DNA of 64,000 bases. Source: Salegentibacter sediminis. Lineage in GTDB: Bacteria; Bacteroidota; Bacteroidia; Flavobacteriales; Flavobacteriaceae. The stretch lies in NCBI RefSeq assembly GCF_002078605.1, contig NZ_MSJR01000005.1:93922-157921 (forward strand), read 5' to 3'. Positions 54,504 through 62,326 of the stretch are shown here, piece by piece. The notes beneath the pieces were generated by a model. The model worked only from the letters and a program-made list of their open reading frames with translations, was not told where the DNA came from and ran no database searches. Positions within the stretch are counted from its first letter, which is position 1, and each line of letters begins with the position of its first letter. Made by a program: the position numbers and the translations under genes.

Positions 54504-54947
54504 ATGAGTTTAATTAAGAGAGATGAGACTAATTGGTTGCCATCGGTTTTTGATGATATGTTTAAAACCGATTGGTTAGGAGGTACTACTAATGTAAACA
54601 GTATCGGAACCAGTATTCCTGCGGTTAATATCCAGGAGGATGACGAGGCCTTCACCGTGGAAGTTGCTGCCCCCGGGAAGACCAAAGCCGATTTCAATAT
54701 CGAGCTTGATAATGATGTATTGACAATTTCTTCTGAAGAAAAGAAAGAAAAGGAATCTTCAGATAAAAATGGAAGATACACACGAAGAGAATTTAGCTAC
54801 AACAATTTTAAGCGTGCCTTCAGTTTGCCTGATTCTGTAGATACTGAAAAAATATCTGCTTCCTACAAGGATGGGGTTTTATTTATCGGGCTTCCTAAGC
54901 GCGAAGAAGCCAAGGTACAGGCCAAACGAATGATAGAGATCGCTTAA
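54504..54947 (+). CDS. Small heat shock protein (Hsp20/alpha-crystallin)
   Basis: A 147-residue chaperone. The alpha-crystallin domain (about 40-135) runs from PAVNIQEDDEAFTVEVAAPG to SYKDGVLFIGLPKREE, with the signature DGVLxIxLP. The N-terminal MSLIKRDETNWLPSVFDDMF is the variable arm; the C-terminus lacks a clear IxI, reading VQAKRMIEIA with IEI at the end. It holds denatured proteins for refolding by ATP-dependent chaperones. It is monocistronic with a strong terminator. Confidence 0.95.
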   Translation: MSLIKRDETNWLPSVFDDMFKTDWLGGTTNVNSIGTSIPAVNIQEDDEAFTVEVAAPGKTKADFNIELDNDVLTISSEEKKEKESSDKNGRYTRREFSYNNFKRAFSLPDSVDTEKISASYKDGVLFIGLPKREEAKVQAKRMIEIA

Positions 54948-54978
54948 AAAGGACATTTTAATTTGGTTAGTTATTAAG

Positions 54979-55003
54979 GCGCCCGTTATGCGGGCGCTTT
55001 TTT
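54979..55003 (+). terminator. Rho-independent terminator after hsp20
   Basis: GCGCCCG/CGGGCGC with a TTATG loop followed by TTTTTT. Confidence 0.9.
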
Positions 55004-55068
55004 ATGTTATAATCCAAAGCTACACCAAATCTGCATATAACATTTTAGTAGTTTTTAATATCATCCAG

Positions 55069-55103
55069 GTATGATATTGATCATACTCTTTTAATCATGA
55101 TAC
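55069..55103. promoter_or_regulatory. Candidate operator upstream of iorA
   Basis: GTATGAT (55069-55075) and ATCATAC (55080-55086) are perfect inverted repeats with a 4-bp centre, and a further related half-site ATCATGATAC follows at about 55094. It is 113-147 bp before the iorA ATG. The spacing fits an upstream regulator site. Confidence 0.4.
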
Positions 55104-55215
55104 TTTTAAATTAGTTCGCAAAACTGGAAGTATTTCATGAAGTGCTTATTAATCATTTTCCGATTGACCGGTGTGATTAGCATGGCATTCCATCCGACCC
55201 ATAAAAAAAATACAG

Positions 55216-56829
55216 ATGAAAAGTTTACTATTAGGTAATGAAGCACTTGCTCAAGGTAGTATTGATGCAGGTTTATCTGGTGTTTATGCTTACCCCGGCA
55301 CACCTTCAACTGAAATAACTGAATATATTCAAAAGTCAAAACTAGCTAAGGAATTAAAGATACATACCACCTGGTCGGTTAATGAAAAAACGGCCATGGA
55401 AGCAGCTTTGGGCATGTCCTATGTTGGGAAGAGAGCTATGGTGGTAATGAAGCACGTAGGATTAAATGTGGCTTCAGATGTTTTTATGAATATGGCGGTT
55501 TCCGGAGTAAATGGTGGACTCGTAGTTGTAGTAGCCGATGATCCTTCCATGCACTCCTCGCAGAATGAACAGGATTCTCGTTTTTATGGAAAATTTGCGA
55601 TGATCCCAATTCTTGAACCATCAAATCAGCAGGAAGCTTATGACGTTATGTCTTATGCCTTTGATCTTTCGGAAGAACTAAAACTACCTGTATTGTTAAG
55701 ACTGGTTACCCGTTTATCGCATTCGCGGGCAGGTATAGAAATAAAAGAAAGACGGAAGCCAAACGAAGTAAATTTACCCTCAGATACCTCACGATTTGCT
55801 TTACTACCAATGAATGCTAAAAAGCAGTTTGATTTACTGGTTAATAAACAGGATATTTTAATCGAGCATTCTGAAAATTCCAGTCTAAACAGCCTTAAGT
55901 TAAGTAACAACAGTAGCATAGGGATCATAGCCTGTGGGTTGGCCTATAATTATGTGATGGAAAATATAGGAGAAGATGAAAGCTCTTATTCTATTTTAAA
56001 GATCTCCCAATATCCATTACCCAAAGAAAAAATAAAGACCTTATACGGGCACTGCGATGAAATTTTCGTTATAGAAGAAGGCTATCCAATAGTAGAAGAA
56101 TTATTGCATAACTATTTTGATGAAAATGATAAAATAAAAGGAAAGTTATCGGGTGATCTTCCTCGAACCGGAGAACTGAATCCCAATATAGTTGGCCGTT
56201 CCTTAGGCCTTATTAAAGGTAGTGATAAACCTATTCCTTCAATAGTTACTCCCAGGCCACCACAACTCTGTGAAGGTTGTGGTCATACAGATCTTTTTAA
56301 TACTATAAATGAGGTGATTCCTGAAATTGGGAACAAAAATGTCTTCGGAGATATTGGTTGTTATGCCCTGGGGGCTTTGCCACCTTTGAATACCATAAAT
56401 GCGTTAATAGATATGGGAGCATCCATAACAATGGCAAAAGGAGCTGCAGATGCGGGGCTGGAACCTGCTATTGGGGTTATTGGCGATTCAACTTTCACCC
56501 ATTCGGGTATGACAGGGCTTTTGGATGCGGTCTATGAAAATTCACCTATTACGGTTATTATTTCAGACAACTCTGCAATTGCTATGACAGGAGCTCAGGA
56601 ATCAACTGCCGTAGGAAGATTACATAAGATTTGTTTAGGTATAGGAGTCCATCCCGATCACCTGAAAACTATAGTGCCTCTAAAAAAGAACCACGATGAA
56701 AATGTAGAAGTATTGCGGAATGAATTAAAATACAAAGGTGTGTCAGTCATTATTTCTGAAAGACCCTGCGTGAGACTATCCAGAGATCAAAAAGCAGAAA
56801 TTAAAGCAAGGATCGCTTCATTAAACTAG
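55216..56829 (+). CDS. iorA: Indolepyruvate-type 2-oxoacid:acceptor oxidoreductase, alpha subunit, ferredoxin domain missing
   Basis: A 537-residue thiamine-diphosphate enzyme. The N-terminal pyrimidine-binding domain begins LLLGNEALAQGSIDAGL with YPGTPSTEI and VNEKTAMEAALG; the C-terminal TPP-binding domain has QLCEGCGHTDLF, GDIGCYALGALPP and GDSTFTHSGMTGLLDAVY. Cys352, Cys355, Cys382 and Cys518 follow the CxxC...C...C order that holds the proximal 4Fe-4S cluster in related oxidoreductases. Archaeal IorA has about 600-640 residues with a C-terminal two-cluster ferredoxin domain; here the protein stops after RPCVRLSRDQKAEIKARI and that domain is absent. It should oxidise arylpyruvates (or similar 2-oxoacids) to acyl-CoA with IorB. 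The electron acceptor is unknown. IorB follows by 28 bp. Confidence 0.9.
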   Translation: MKSLLLGNEALAQGSIDAGLSGVYAYPGTPSTEITEYIQKSKLAKELKIHTTWSVNEKTAMEAALGMSYVGKRAMVVMKHVGLNVASDVFMNMAVSGVNGGLVVVVADDPSMHSSQNEQDSRFYGKFAMIPILEPSNQQEAYDVMSYAFDLSEELKLPVLLRLVTRLSHSRAGIEIKERRKPNEVNLPSDTSRFALLPMNAKKQFDLLVNKQDILIEHSENSSLNSLKLSNNSSIGIIACGLAYNYVMENIGEDESSYSILKISQYPLPKEKIKTLYGHCDEIFVIEEGYPIVEELLHNYFDENDKIKGKLSGDLPRTGELNPNIVGRSLGLIKGSDKPIPSIVTPRPPQLCEGCGHTDLFNTINEVIPEIGNKNVFGDIGCYALGALPPLNTINALIDMGASITMAKGAADAGLEPAIGVIGDSTFTHSGMTGLLDAVYENSPITVIISDNSAIAMTGAQESTAVGRLHKICLGIGVHPDHLKTIVPLKKNHDENVEVLRNELKYKGVSVIISERPCVRLSRDQKAEIKARIASLN

Positions 56830-56857
56830 AGTATTTGACTTAGAAAAAATTAAACAG

Positions 56858-57457
56858 ATGAAAACAAATATAATATTATCAGGTGTAGGCGGTCAGGGAA
56901 TTTTAACTATTGCTGCGGTTTTGGATACAGCTGCTTTAAGCGATGATTTGTTCATTAAACAATCAGAGGTTCACGGGATGAGCCAACGCGGCGGTGCCGT
57001 TCAGTCACACGTAAGAATATCTGACCAAGAAATATTTTCTGATCTCATTCCGGAGGGAAAAGCTGATTTAATTTTATCGGTAGAACCAATGGAATTATTA
57101 AGGTATATGCCTTTTCTGAAGAAGGATGGCTGGCTGGTCACAGATTCAGAATCTTTTGTAAATATTGCTAATTATCCTGAAAAAAATGATCTGTTTGACC
57201 AGATAAAAAAACACCCGAATCATGTAATTGTAGATGCCACCGAAATCGCTAAAAAGATCGGGAATTCAAAAGCGGCTAATATGGTATTATTGGGAGCGGC
57301 ATCAGCGATAATTCCTTTATCGGAAGAGAGCCTGATCGAAGCCATCAAAAAATTGTTTCAGCGTAAAAGTGAAAGAATCATTAAGCTGAATTTGGAAGCT
57401 TTTGCTGAAGGTAAAAAAGTAGCTGAAGGAATCACAGATCTAGCCACACATACATAA
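56858..57457 (+). CDS. iorB: Indolepyruvate-type 2-oxoacid:acceptor oxidoreductase, beta subunit
   Basis: A 199-residue gamma-type domain. The glycine loop SGVGGQGILTI at residue 8 and SEVHGMSQRGGAVQSHVRI near 45 are diagnostic for IorB. It lacks its own cysteine clusters. It binds the CoA or subunit interface in the 2-oxoacid oxidoreductase with IorA. The spacing (28 bp after IorA) shows one transcript. Length is typical. It ends convergently with the aminotransferase gene; the 134-bp gap between them has no strong terminator. Confidence 0.92.
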   Translation: MKTNIILSGVGGQGILTIAAVLDTAALSDDLFIKQSEVHGMSQRGGAVQSHVRISDQEIFSDLIPEGKADLILSVEPMELLRYMPFLKKDGWLVTDSESFVNIANYPEKNDLFDQIKKHPNHVIVDATEIAKKIGNSKAANMVLLGAASAIIPLSEESLIEAIKKLFQRKSERIIKLNLEAFAEGKKVAEGITDLATHT

Positions 57458-57591
57458 ATTATTAAGGGATTTTGGAGAATTATAAAGATAAATAATATTC
57501 ATGCCGGGAATTAAATTCTTATTCTCGATAGAATTTTTTATAAATCCTTAAATAAATCTTTATTTGATATAAAAAACTGTAGATCAGGAAA

Positions 57592-58809
57592 CTATAAAGA
57601 TTCTATTTTAGAGTTCTCAAGTACTTTTTTTATGGCTTCAGATAAAATAATGACGCCTTTTTCTATACTATCCTTTGGCATATTTGAAAAAGAAAGTCGC
57701 AATCTGTCATCCTTTTTACTGGCAGGATCAAAGGTTCTGCCGGTTACAAATACAACCCCTTTAGTAACACTTTCGTTGAAGATTTCTGTTGATTTGATAT
57801 GAGACGGTAATTTAAGCCAGATGTAAAAACCGCCTTTTGGTTCATTCCAGGTGATCTCTTTCGGCATATAGGTTTTTAGATGTTTTTGAAGCAAATTCTT
57901 GCGCTCTAAATATTCATTTCTCAAAAACTTCAGATAAGGCTCGAGTTTATGCTGTGCTAAAAATTCATTTGCCAATATTTGCATGAAATTAGAGGTGCAG
58001 GCGTCCATTGCTTGTTTGACCGTTTCCGCTTTTTCGAAAATTTCTTCCGAAGAAAGCATAAAGCCTAATCTGAAACCAGGTCCCAATATTTTTGAAAATG
58101 AGCCTGTATAAATAATTTCTACATCCTTGGCACCATAGGATTTCATTGATTTGGTGAGGTGTTGTTCCTCTTCATTAAAATATAAGTCACTGTAAGCATC
58201 ATCTTCCAGTAATATTATTCCTGTACCAGCTAAAACTTCCAAAAGTTCTTTTTTCCTTTCAGGAGTGTAAATAATTCCCGCCGGATTGTGATAATTAGGC
58301 GTGACATATAGAAATTTAGGCTTTCGGTCTAAAGATTCAATTTTACTTTTCAGGGCTTCTATATCAATACCATCTTTATCAATTGGGATGCTATGTATCT
58401 CAGCTCTGGCAGTTTCAAACACAGACAGTGCTCCTAAAAAGCTAGGGTTTTCGGTTAATATAATATCCCCTTCATTAACAAATTCCTGAGTGATAATGGA
58501 AATGGCTTGAAGCGAACCGGTAGTGATTAAAATTCTATTGTCTTCAACTGCCAATCCCTTATTTTTCAAATAGCTTTCCAGGGATTTGATTAGAGGGGGA
58601 TAACCAGAGGTTGGACCATATTGAAAACATAATTTTTTTATGTCTTCAGGCAGGGAATTATAAATGTCATCAATTTGTTTTACGGGAAACAGATCATTGT
58701 TTGGCATACCCCCGGCAAATGAGATCAGGCTTTTTCCGGAAGCCTGTTTCATTAATTGTTTAATGTCTTCTGAATGCATGGAGTTAACTGCGTTCGAAAA
58801 TGCATACAT
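57592..58809 (-). CDS. PLP-dependent aminotransferase (aromatic/2-aminoadipate type)
   Basis: A 405-residue class I/II aminotransferase of the LysN/Aro8-like group. ISFAGGMPNNDLFP near residue 30, PNYHNPAGI (173-179), EDDAYSDLYF with the PLP-stacking Asp/Tyr (203-211), the Schiff-base Lys240 in TGSFSKILGPGFRLGF, and the late Arg in DDRLRLSFSN are all visible. The N-terminus has no GntR helix-turn-helix, so it is not a MocR regulator. It would convert an amino acid plus a 2-oxoacid acceptor to a 2-oxoacid, probably aromatic, leucine-type or 2-aminoadipate. It faces iorAB and is divergent from the ADP-forming acyl-CoA synthetase. Confidence 0.9.
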   Translation of the reverse strand: MYAFSNAVNSMHSEDIKQLMKQASGKSLISFAGGMPNNDLFPVKQIDDIYNSLPEDIKKLCFQYGPTSGYPPLIKSLESYLKNKGLAVEDNRILITTGSLQAISIITQEFVNEGDIILTENPSFLGALSVFETARAEIHSIPIDKDGIDIEALKSKIESLDRKPKFLYVTPNYHNPAGIIYTPERKKELLEVLAGTGIILLEDDAYSDLYFNEEEQHLTKSMKSYGAKDVEIIYTGSFSKILGPGFRLGFMLSSEEIFEKAETVKQAMDACTSNFMQILANEFLAQHKLEPYLKFLRNEYLERKNLLQKHLKTYMPKEITWNEPKGGFYIWLKLPSHIKSTEIFNESVTKGVVFVTGRTFDPASKKDDRLRLSFSNMPKDSIEKGVIILSEAIKKVLENSKIESL

Positions 58810-58842
58810 ATCCTTAAAAGTTTTAACTGTCTTCTCAAAAGA

Positions 58843-58867
58843 ACAATTTTTTAATTAAACAAATTGT
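58843..58867. promoter_or_regulatory. Inverted repeat in the divergent aminotransferase/acyl-CoA synthetase promoter region
   Basis: ACAATTT (58843-58849) and AAATTGT (58861-58867) are perfect 7-bp inverted repeats with an 11-bp AT-rich centre (centre to centre about 18 bp). A third ACAATT occurs near 58910. Placement between the two divergent starts makes a shared operator plausible. Confidence 0.35.
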
Positions 58868-58932
58868 GATAATGATCAGCTAAAGTCCTTTTTTAAATGG
58901 TTTATTTTACAATTATTAAATCCCTTGTCTTT

Positions 58933-60990
58933 ATGCTTCATTCAAAATTAATTCATCCCAAAAGTATTGTTGTTGTTGGAGGGTCTGATAATATTCATAG
59001 TCCTGGTGGCAGAGTTTTAAAAAATTTAATCGATCATAAATTTAAAGGACGATTATTCGTGGTTAATCCCAGGCAGGATGTTGTTCAGGGGGTTATATCT
59101 TATAATAATATCAATGATATTCCCGAAGTAGATTTAGCCATAATTGCGATCTCAGCAAAATATGTTGTTGAAGCCGTTATGGTTCTTGCACAACAAAAGA
59201 ATACTAAAGGCTTTATAATTTTCTCTGCCGGTTTTAGTGAAAAAGATGAGTACGGCGCTAAGTTAGAAGAGGAAATTGTTGGATTAATCGATGAGGCAGG
59301 CGGAAATTTATTAGGTCCCAATAACATCGGATTAATAAATAAACATTATACGGGAGTTTTTACAACACCGGTGCCTAAACTAGATGAAAGCGGAGTTGAT
59401 TTTGTATCAGGTTCTGGGGCAACAGCTGTTTTTATAATTGAAGCGGCACAAAGAATGGGGCTTAGGTTCTCCAGTATTTATACCGTTGGAAACAGTGCCC
59501 AAATAGGCGTGGAGGAAATTTTGGAATATTTAGACCAATCTTTTAAAAAAGATATAAGTTCAAAAGTAAAACTGCTTTATATTGAAAGTATTAAGAACCC
59601 ACTTAAGTTTTTAAAACACACTACTTCGTTAATACGTAAAGGCTGTAAAATAGCGGCCATTAAGGCGGGTAGTTCAGAAGCAGGAAACAGGGCGGCTTCC
59701 TCACATACAGGCGCTATAGCTAATTCAGATGTTTTTATAGATACCCTGTTCAAAAAAGCCGGTATAATTCGTTGCTATGGCAGAAATGAACTTATTAATG
59801 TTGCCGGTATTCTCTTGCAGAAAGAATCTAAAGGAAAGAACATAGCCATCATTACTCATGCCGGAGGTCCTGCTGTAATGTTAACAGATGTGTTGTCAAA
59901 GAATGGTTTAAAGGTCCCACCTCTGGAAGGAAAAGATCACGATGTTTTGTTAGACCAGTTGTTTGATGGATCTTCTGTGTCTAATCCTATTGATTTCCTG
60001 GCAACAGGCAATGCTGAGCAGTTAGAAGCCATACTTGAACACTGTGAAAACAAATGTCCTGAAATTGATGCGATGGCTGTTATTTTTGGGAGTCCGGGCC
60101 TGATTGGGGTGGATGATGTGTATGAAGTGCTGGATAAAAAAATAAAGACCTCTAAAAAGCCGATCTATGCCATTCTACCTTCAGTGGTGAATGTGAAAAA
60201 TGAAATTCAGGAGTTTATAAAAAAAGCCAATATAGCATTTGATGATGAAGTTTTATTCGGAAGTGCCCTGGCTAAGGTATATAATCATACCTCAATTAGT
60301 GATGGGACTAAAAACGCTGAATTTAAATCTTTGCAAAAAACGAGACAACTGATCGATGCGCTTCCAAACGGATATATGCCAACAGAATCGGCCGTTACCT
60401 TGTTGGAGTATGCAGGAGTAAAATTTGCAACGCCATATTATGTTAAGAATAGAGAGGAATTAGAGAATGTTTTACAAACCGTTAAATACCCTTTAGTTCT
60501 TAAAGTTGAAGGACCTTTGCATAAATCTGATGTAGGTGGGGTTATTTTAAATATTGCAAGTGACACCGAATTAAAAAACAGCTTTCATAAGCTGATGCAA
60601 ATTGAGGGTGCAAATTCAGTTATAATCCAGCCTATGCTGAAGGGAATGGAGCTATTTATTGGGGCAAAAAAGGAAGCTAATTATCCTCACGTTATTTTAT
60701 GCGGCCTGGGTGGTATTTTTGTAGAGGTGTTAAAAGATGTGAGTGCTGCAATGATTCCTGTTTCACATGAAGATGCTCTAAAAATGGTTAATGATCTAAA
60801 AGCATATCCAATATTAAAAGGCGTTAGAGGTCAAAGTGGGATAAATATTGAATTTTTTGCCGAGACTATTGTCAACATTTCCAATTTGCTGATTATGGTT
60901 CCGGAAATTGCAGAATTAGACCTTAATCCTCTTATGGCTAATGAAAATGATGTGACTGCCGTGGATGTAAGAATTCGTTTAGAAAAATAG
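58933..60990 (+). CDS. ADP-forming acyl-CoA synthetase, fused alpha-beta (ACD)
   Basis: A 685-residue enzyme (697 in the track, which uses an ATG twelve codons earlier; the family-typical MLHSKLIHPKSIVVVGGS points to 58933). Domain order: CoA-binding (about 1-140), ligase/succinyl-CoA-synthetase-like (about 140-440) with catalytic His258 in AASSHTGAIA, and ATP-grasp (about 465-685) with LKVEGPLHKSDVGGV and ELDLNPLMANEN. ACD converts acyl-CoA, ADP and phosphate to acid, CoA and ATP. Fused alpha-beta forms occur in archaea, protists and some bacteria; no acetyltransferase domain is attached here. Next to iorAB and the aminotransferase, it would conserve energy from amino-acid-derived CoA esters. 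Confidence 0.92.
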   Translation: MLHSKLIHPKSIVVVGGSDNIHSPGGRVLKNLIDHKFKGRLFVVNPRQDVVQGVISYNNINDIPEVDLAIIAISAKYVVEAVMVLAQQKNTKGFIIFSAGFSEKDEYGAKLEEEIVGLIDEAGGNLLGPNNIGLINKHYTGVFTTPVPKLDESGVDFVSGSGATAVFIIEAAQRMGLRFSSIYTVGNSAQIGVEEILEYLDQSFKKDISSKVKLLYIESIKNPLKFLKHTTSLIRKGCKIAAIKAGSSEAGNRAASSHTGAIANSDVFIDTLFKKAGIIRCYGRNELINVAGILLQKESKGKNIAIITHAGGPAVMLTDVLSKNGLKVPPLEGKDHDVLLDQLFDGSSVSNPIDFLATGNAEQLEAILEHCENKCPEIDAMAVIFGSPGLIGVDDVYEVLDKKIKTSKKPIYAILPSVVNVKNEIQEFIKKANIAFDDEVLFGSALAKVYNHTSISDGTKNAEFKSLQKTRQLIDALPNGYMPTESAVTLLEYAGVKFATPYYVKNREELENVLQTVKYPLVLKVEGPLHKSDVGGVILNIASDTELKNSFHKLMQIEGANSVIIQPMLKGMELFIGAKKEANYPHVILCGLGGIFVEVLKDVSAAMIPVSHEDALKMVNDLKAYPILKGVRGQSGINIEFFAETIVNISNLLIMVPEIAELDLNPLMANENDVTAVDVRIRLEK

Positions 60991-60999
60991 ATTTTTCAC

Positions 61000-62214
61000 T
61001 CACTTATATAAGAGAAGCCATCGGTTACCAGCACTTTGAATAGTGAACACCTCATTGGAATTAATTTGATTTATCTGGGTATTAGATTTTAAATCCAAAA
61101 GATTATCGCCTGATTTAAAATTTAAATTTTTAGTCGCGTTGCCGGGCCAGTTAATTAATATAATTATCCTGCCCTTATTTGTGGAAGCATCTGGAATATT
61201 GATGCCTGAGACGTTATTATTAATCCTTAAGGTATAAGTTTCATCGGGTATATCATAGTTTCCTGTTGAGCTTGTAGTGGAAGAGTAAACTTTGTGCCCA
61301 CTATTTTTCCATTTAACCTCTCCGTTATTTTCAGCCATTAATACCTGGCCTTCAGTACCCCGGAGATCAGGTAGAACATAATCATTAGCCGGGTTACTCC
61401 CAATGCCAACCCGGCCTTCAAAATAACCTGCAAAAACCTCAGAACTGCTATTCCCCAGGGCTTTTGCATAAATTCCATAGATATTACCTCTCCCGGATGC
61501 TTCTCCTATTTCGGTATAAATTCCATAATTATGACTACTGGCTCCGTCTGTTCTTCCTACAGAATTATAGATTCCATAAATATCTGTGGTATTGAGGCCT
61601 TGAGAGGTTGTATTATAAATACCATATCGTATTCCGCCTCCATCACCTGTAACATGGTTTTTTATCCCATATTTAATATCATTGGTTTTACTGCTGTTTT
61701 TCACTTCTATGCCATAGGTGTTTCGGGTATCTTCCGAATTGCTGTTAACCACTTCAATTCCTTTTTTGATATCCAGGTCCACCCCGGGATTTATCGCGAT
61801 TTGAAGTTTGCTCACAATTTGTTCGGTTCCTATTCCAATATTTCCCTTTCTAAAAATTGGATCGTCCACGTTTCCCGGACTCTCCAATGTATTTTCTTTA
61901 TAAAAATTAGCAGCCTTAGCATCTGATACAATGGATTTCCATTCGGTATCCTGATTATGCCAGTAATAAAAACCTACCGGAAATTTCGGGAGATTATTAT
62001 TGAGATAGATTAACATCCCGTGTTGGGCGGCGCCTGGGTTCACAGCCGGAAAATTGTTGATCCGGGGAATTAAAAGTCCGTCAATATTCTCCGGATTAGA
62101 AGGATTTGAGGCTACGATATCCAATTGGGCGCCAGGAGTGGTGGTACCCACGCCCACCTGGGAAAAAACAGATAGTGACGATAAAAACAGAAAAAACAGT
62201 AGCGTACTCTTCAT
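61000..62214 (-). CDS. Secreted fibre-like repeat protein
   Basis: A 404-residue exported protein (signal MKSTLLFFLFLSSLSVFSQ). VGVGTTTPGAQLDI at the start and the later GNIGIGTE and GRVGIG are typical of flavobacterial surface proteins with tail-fibre-like beta structure. The middle (about 170-275) holds five to six repeats built on YGI plus a variable residue (IKYGIKN, IRYGIYN, IYGIYN, NYGIYT, IYGIYA), spaced about 18-22 residues. The C-terminal quarter is a beta-rich cap ending NRWLLLYK. It shows no type IX secretion C-terminal motif. The function is unknown, possibly an adhesin or matrix component. It converges with the acyl-CoA synthetase (9 bp between stops). Confidence 0.75.
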   Translation of the reverse strand: MKSTLLFFLFLSSLSVFSQVGVGTTTPGAQLDIVASNPSNPENIDGLLIPRINNFPAVNPGAAQHGMLIYLNNNLPKFPVGFYYWHNQDTEWKSIVSDAKAANFYKENTLESPGNVDDPIFRKGNIGIGTEQIVSKLQIAINPGVDLDIKKGIEVVNSNSEDTRNTYGIEVKNSSKTNDIKYGIKNHVTGDGGGIRYGIYNTTSQGLNTTDIYGIYNSVGRTDGASSHNYGIYTEIGEASGRGNIYGIYAKALGNSSSEVFAGYFEGRVGIGSNPANDYVLPDLRGTEGQVLMAENNGEVKWKNSGHKVYSSTTSSTGNYDIPDETYTLRINNNVSGINIPDASTNKGRIIILINWPGNATKNLNFKSGDNLLDLKSNTQINQINSNEVFTIQSAGNRWLLLYK

Positions 62215-62326
62215 TTTCTTAAGAATTTAATGAAAGTTCGCTAAAATGTTATGGAGAATTTAAAAATAGCCTAAATTTTAAAACGGTCTTTTAAAAAATA
62301 AAATTTACGTGAAAACCCTAATAGAA

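Noticed and set aside
57592-58809. MocR-type regulator
   Set aside because: No N-terminal GntR helix-turn-helix; the protein begins directly with the aminotransferase fold.
61000-62214. Prophage tail fibre
   Set aside because: It has a signal peptide and no phage genes flank it; such VGIGTTTP proteins are common on flavobacterial chromosomes.
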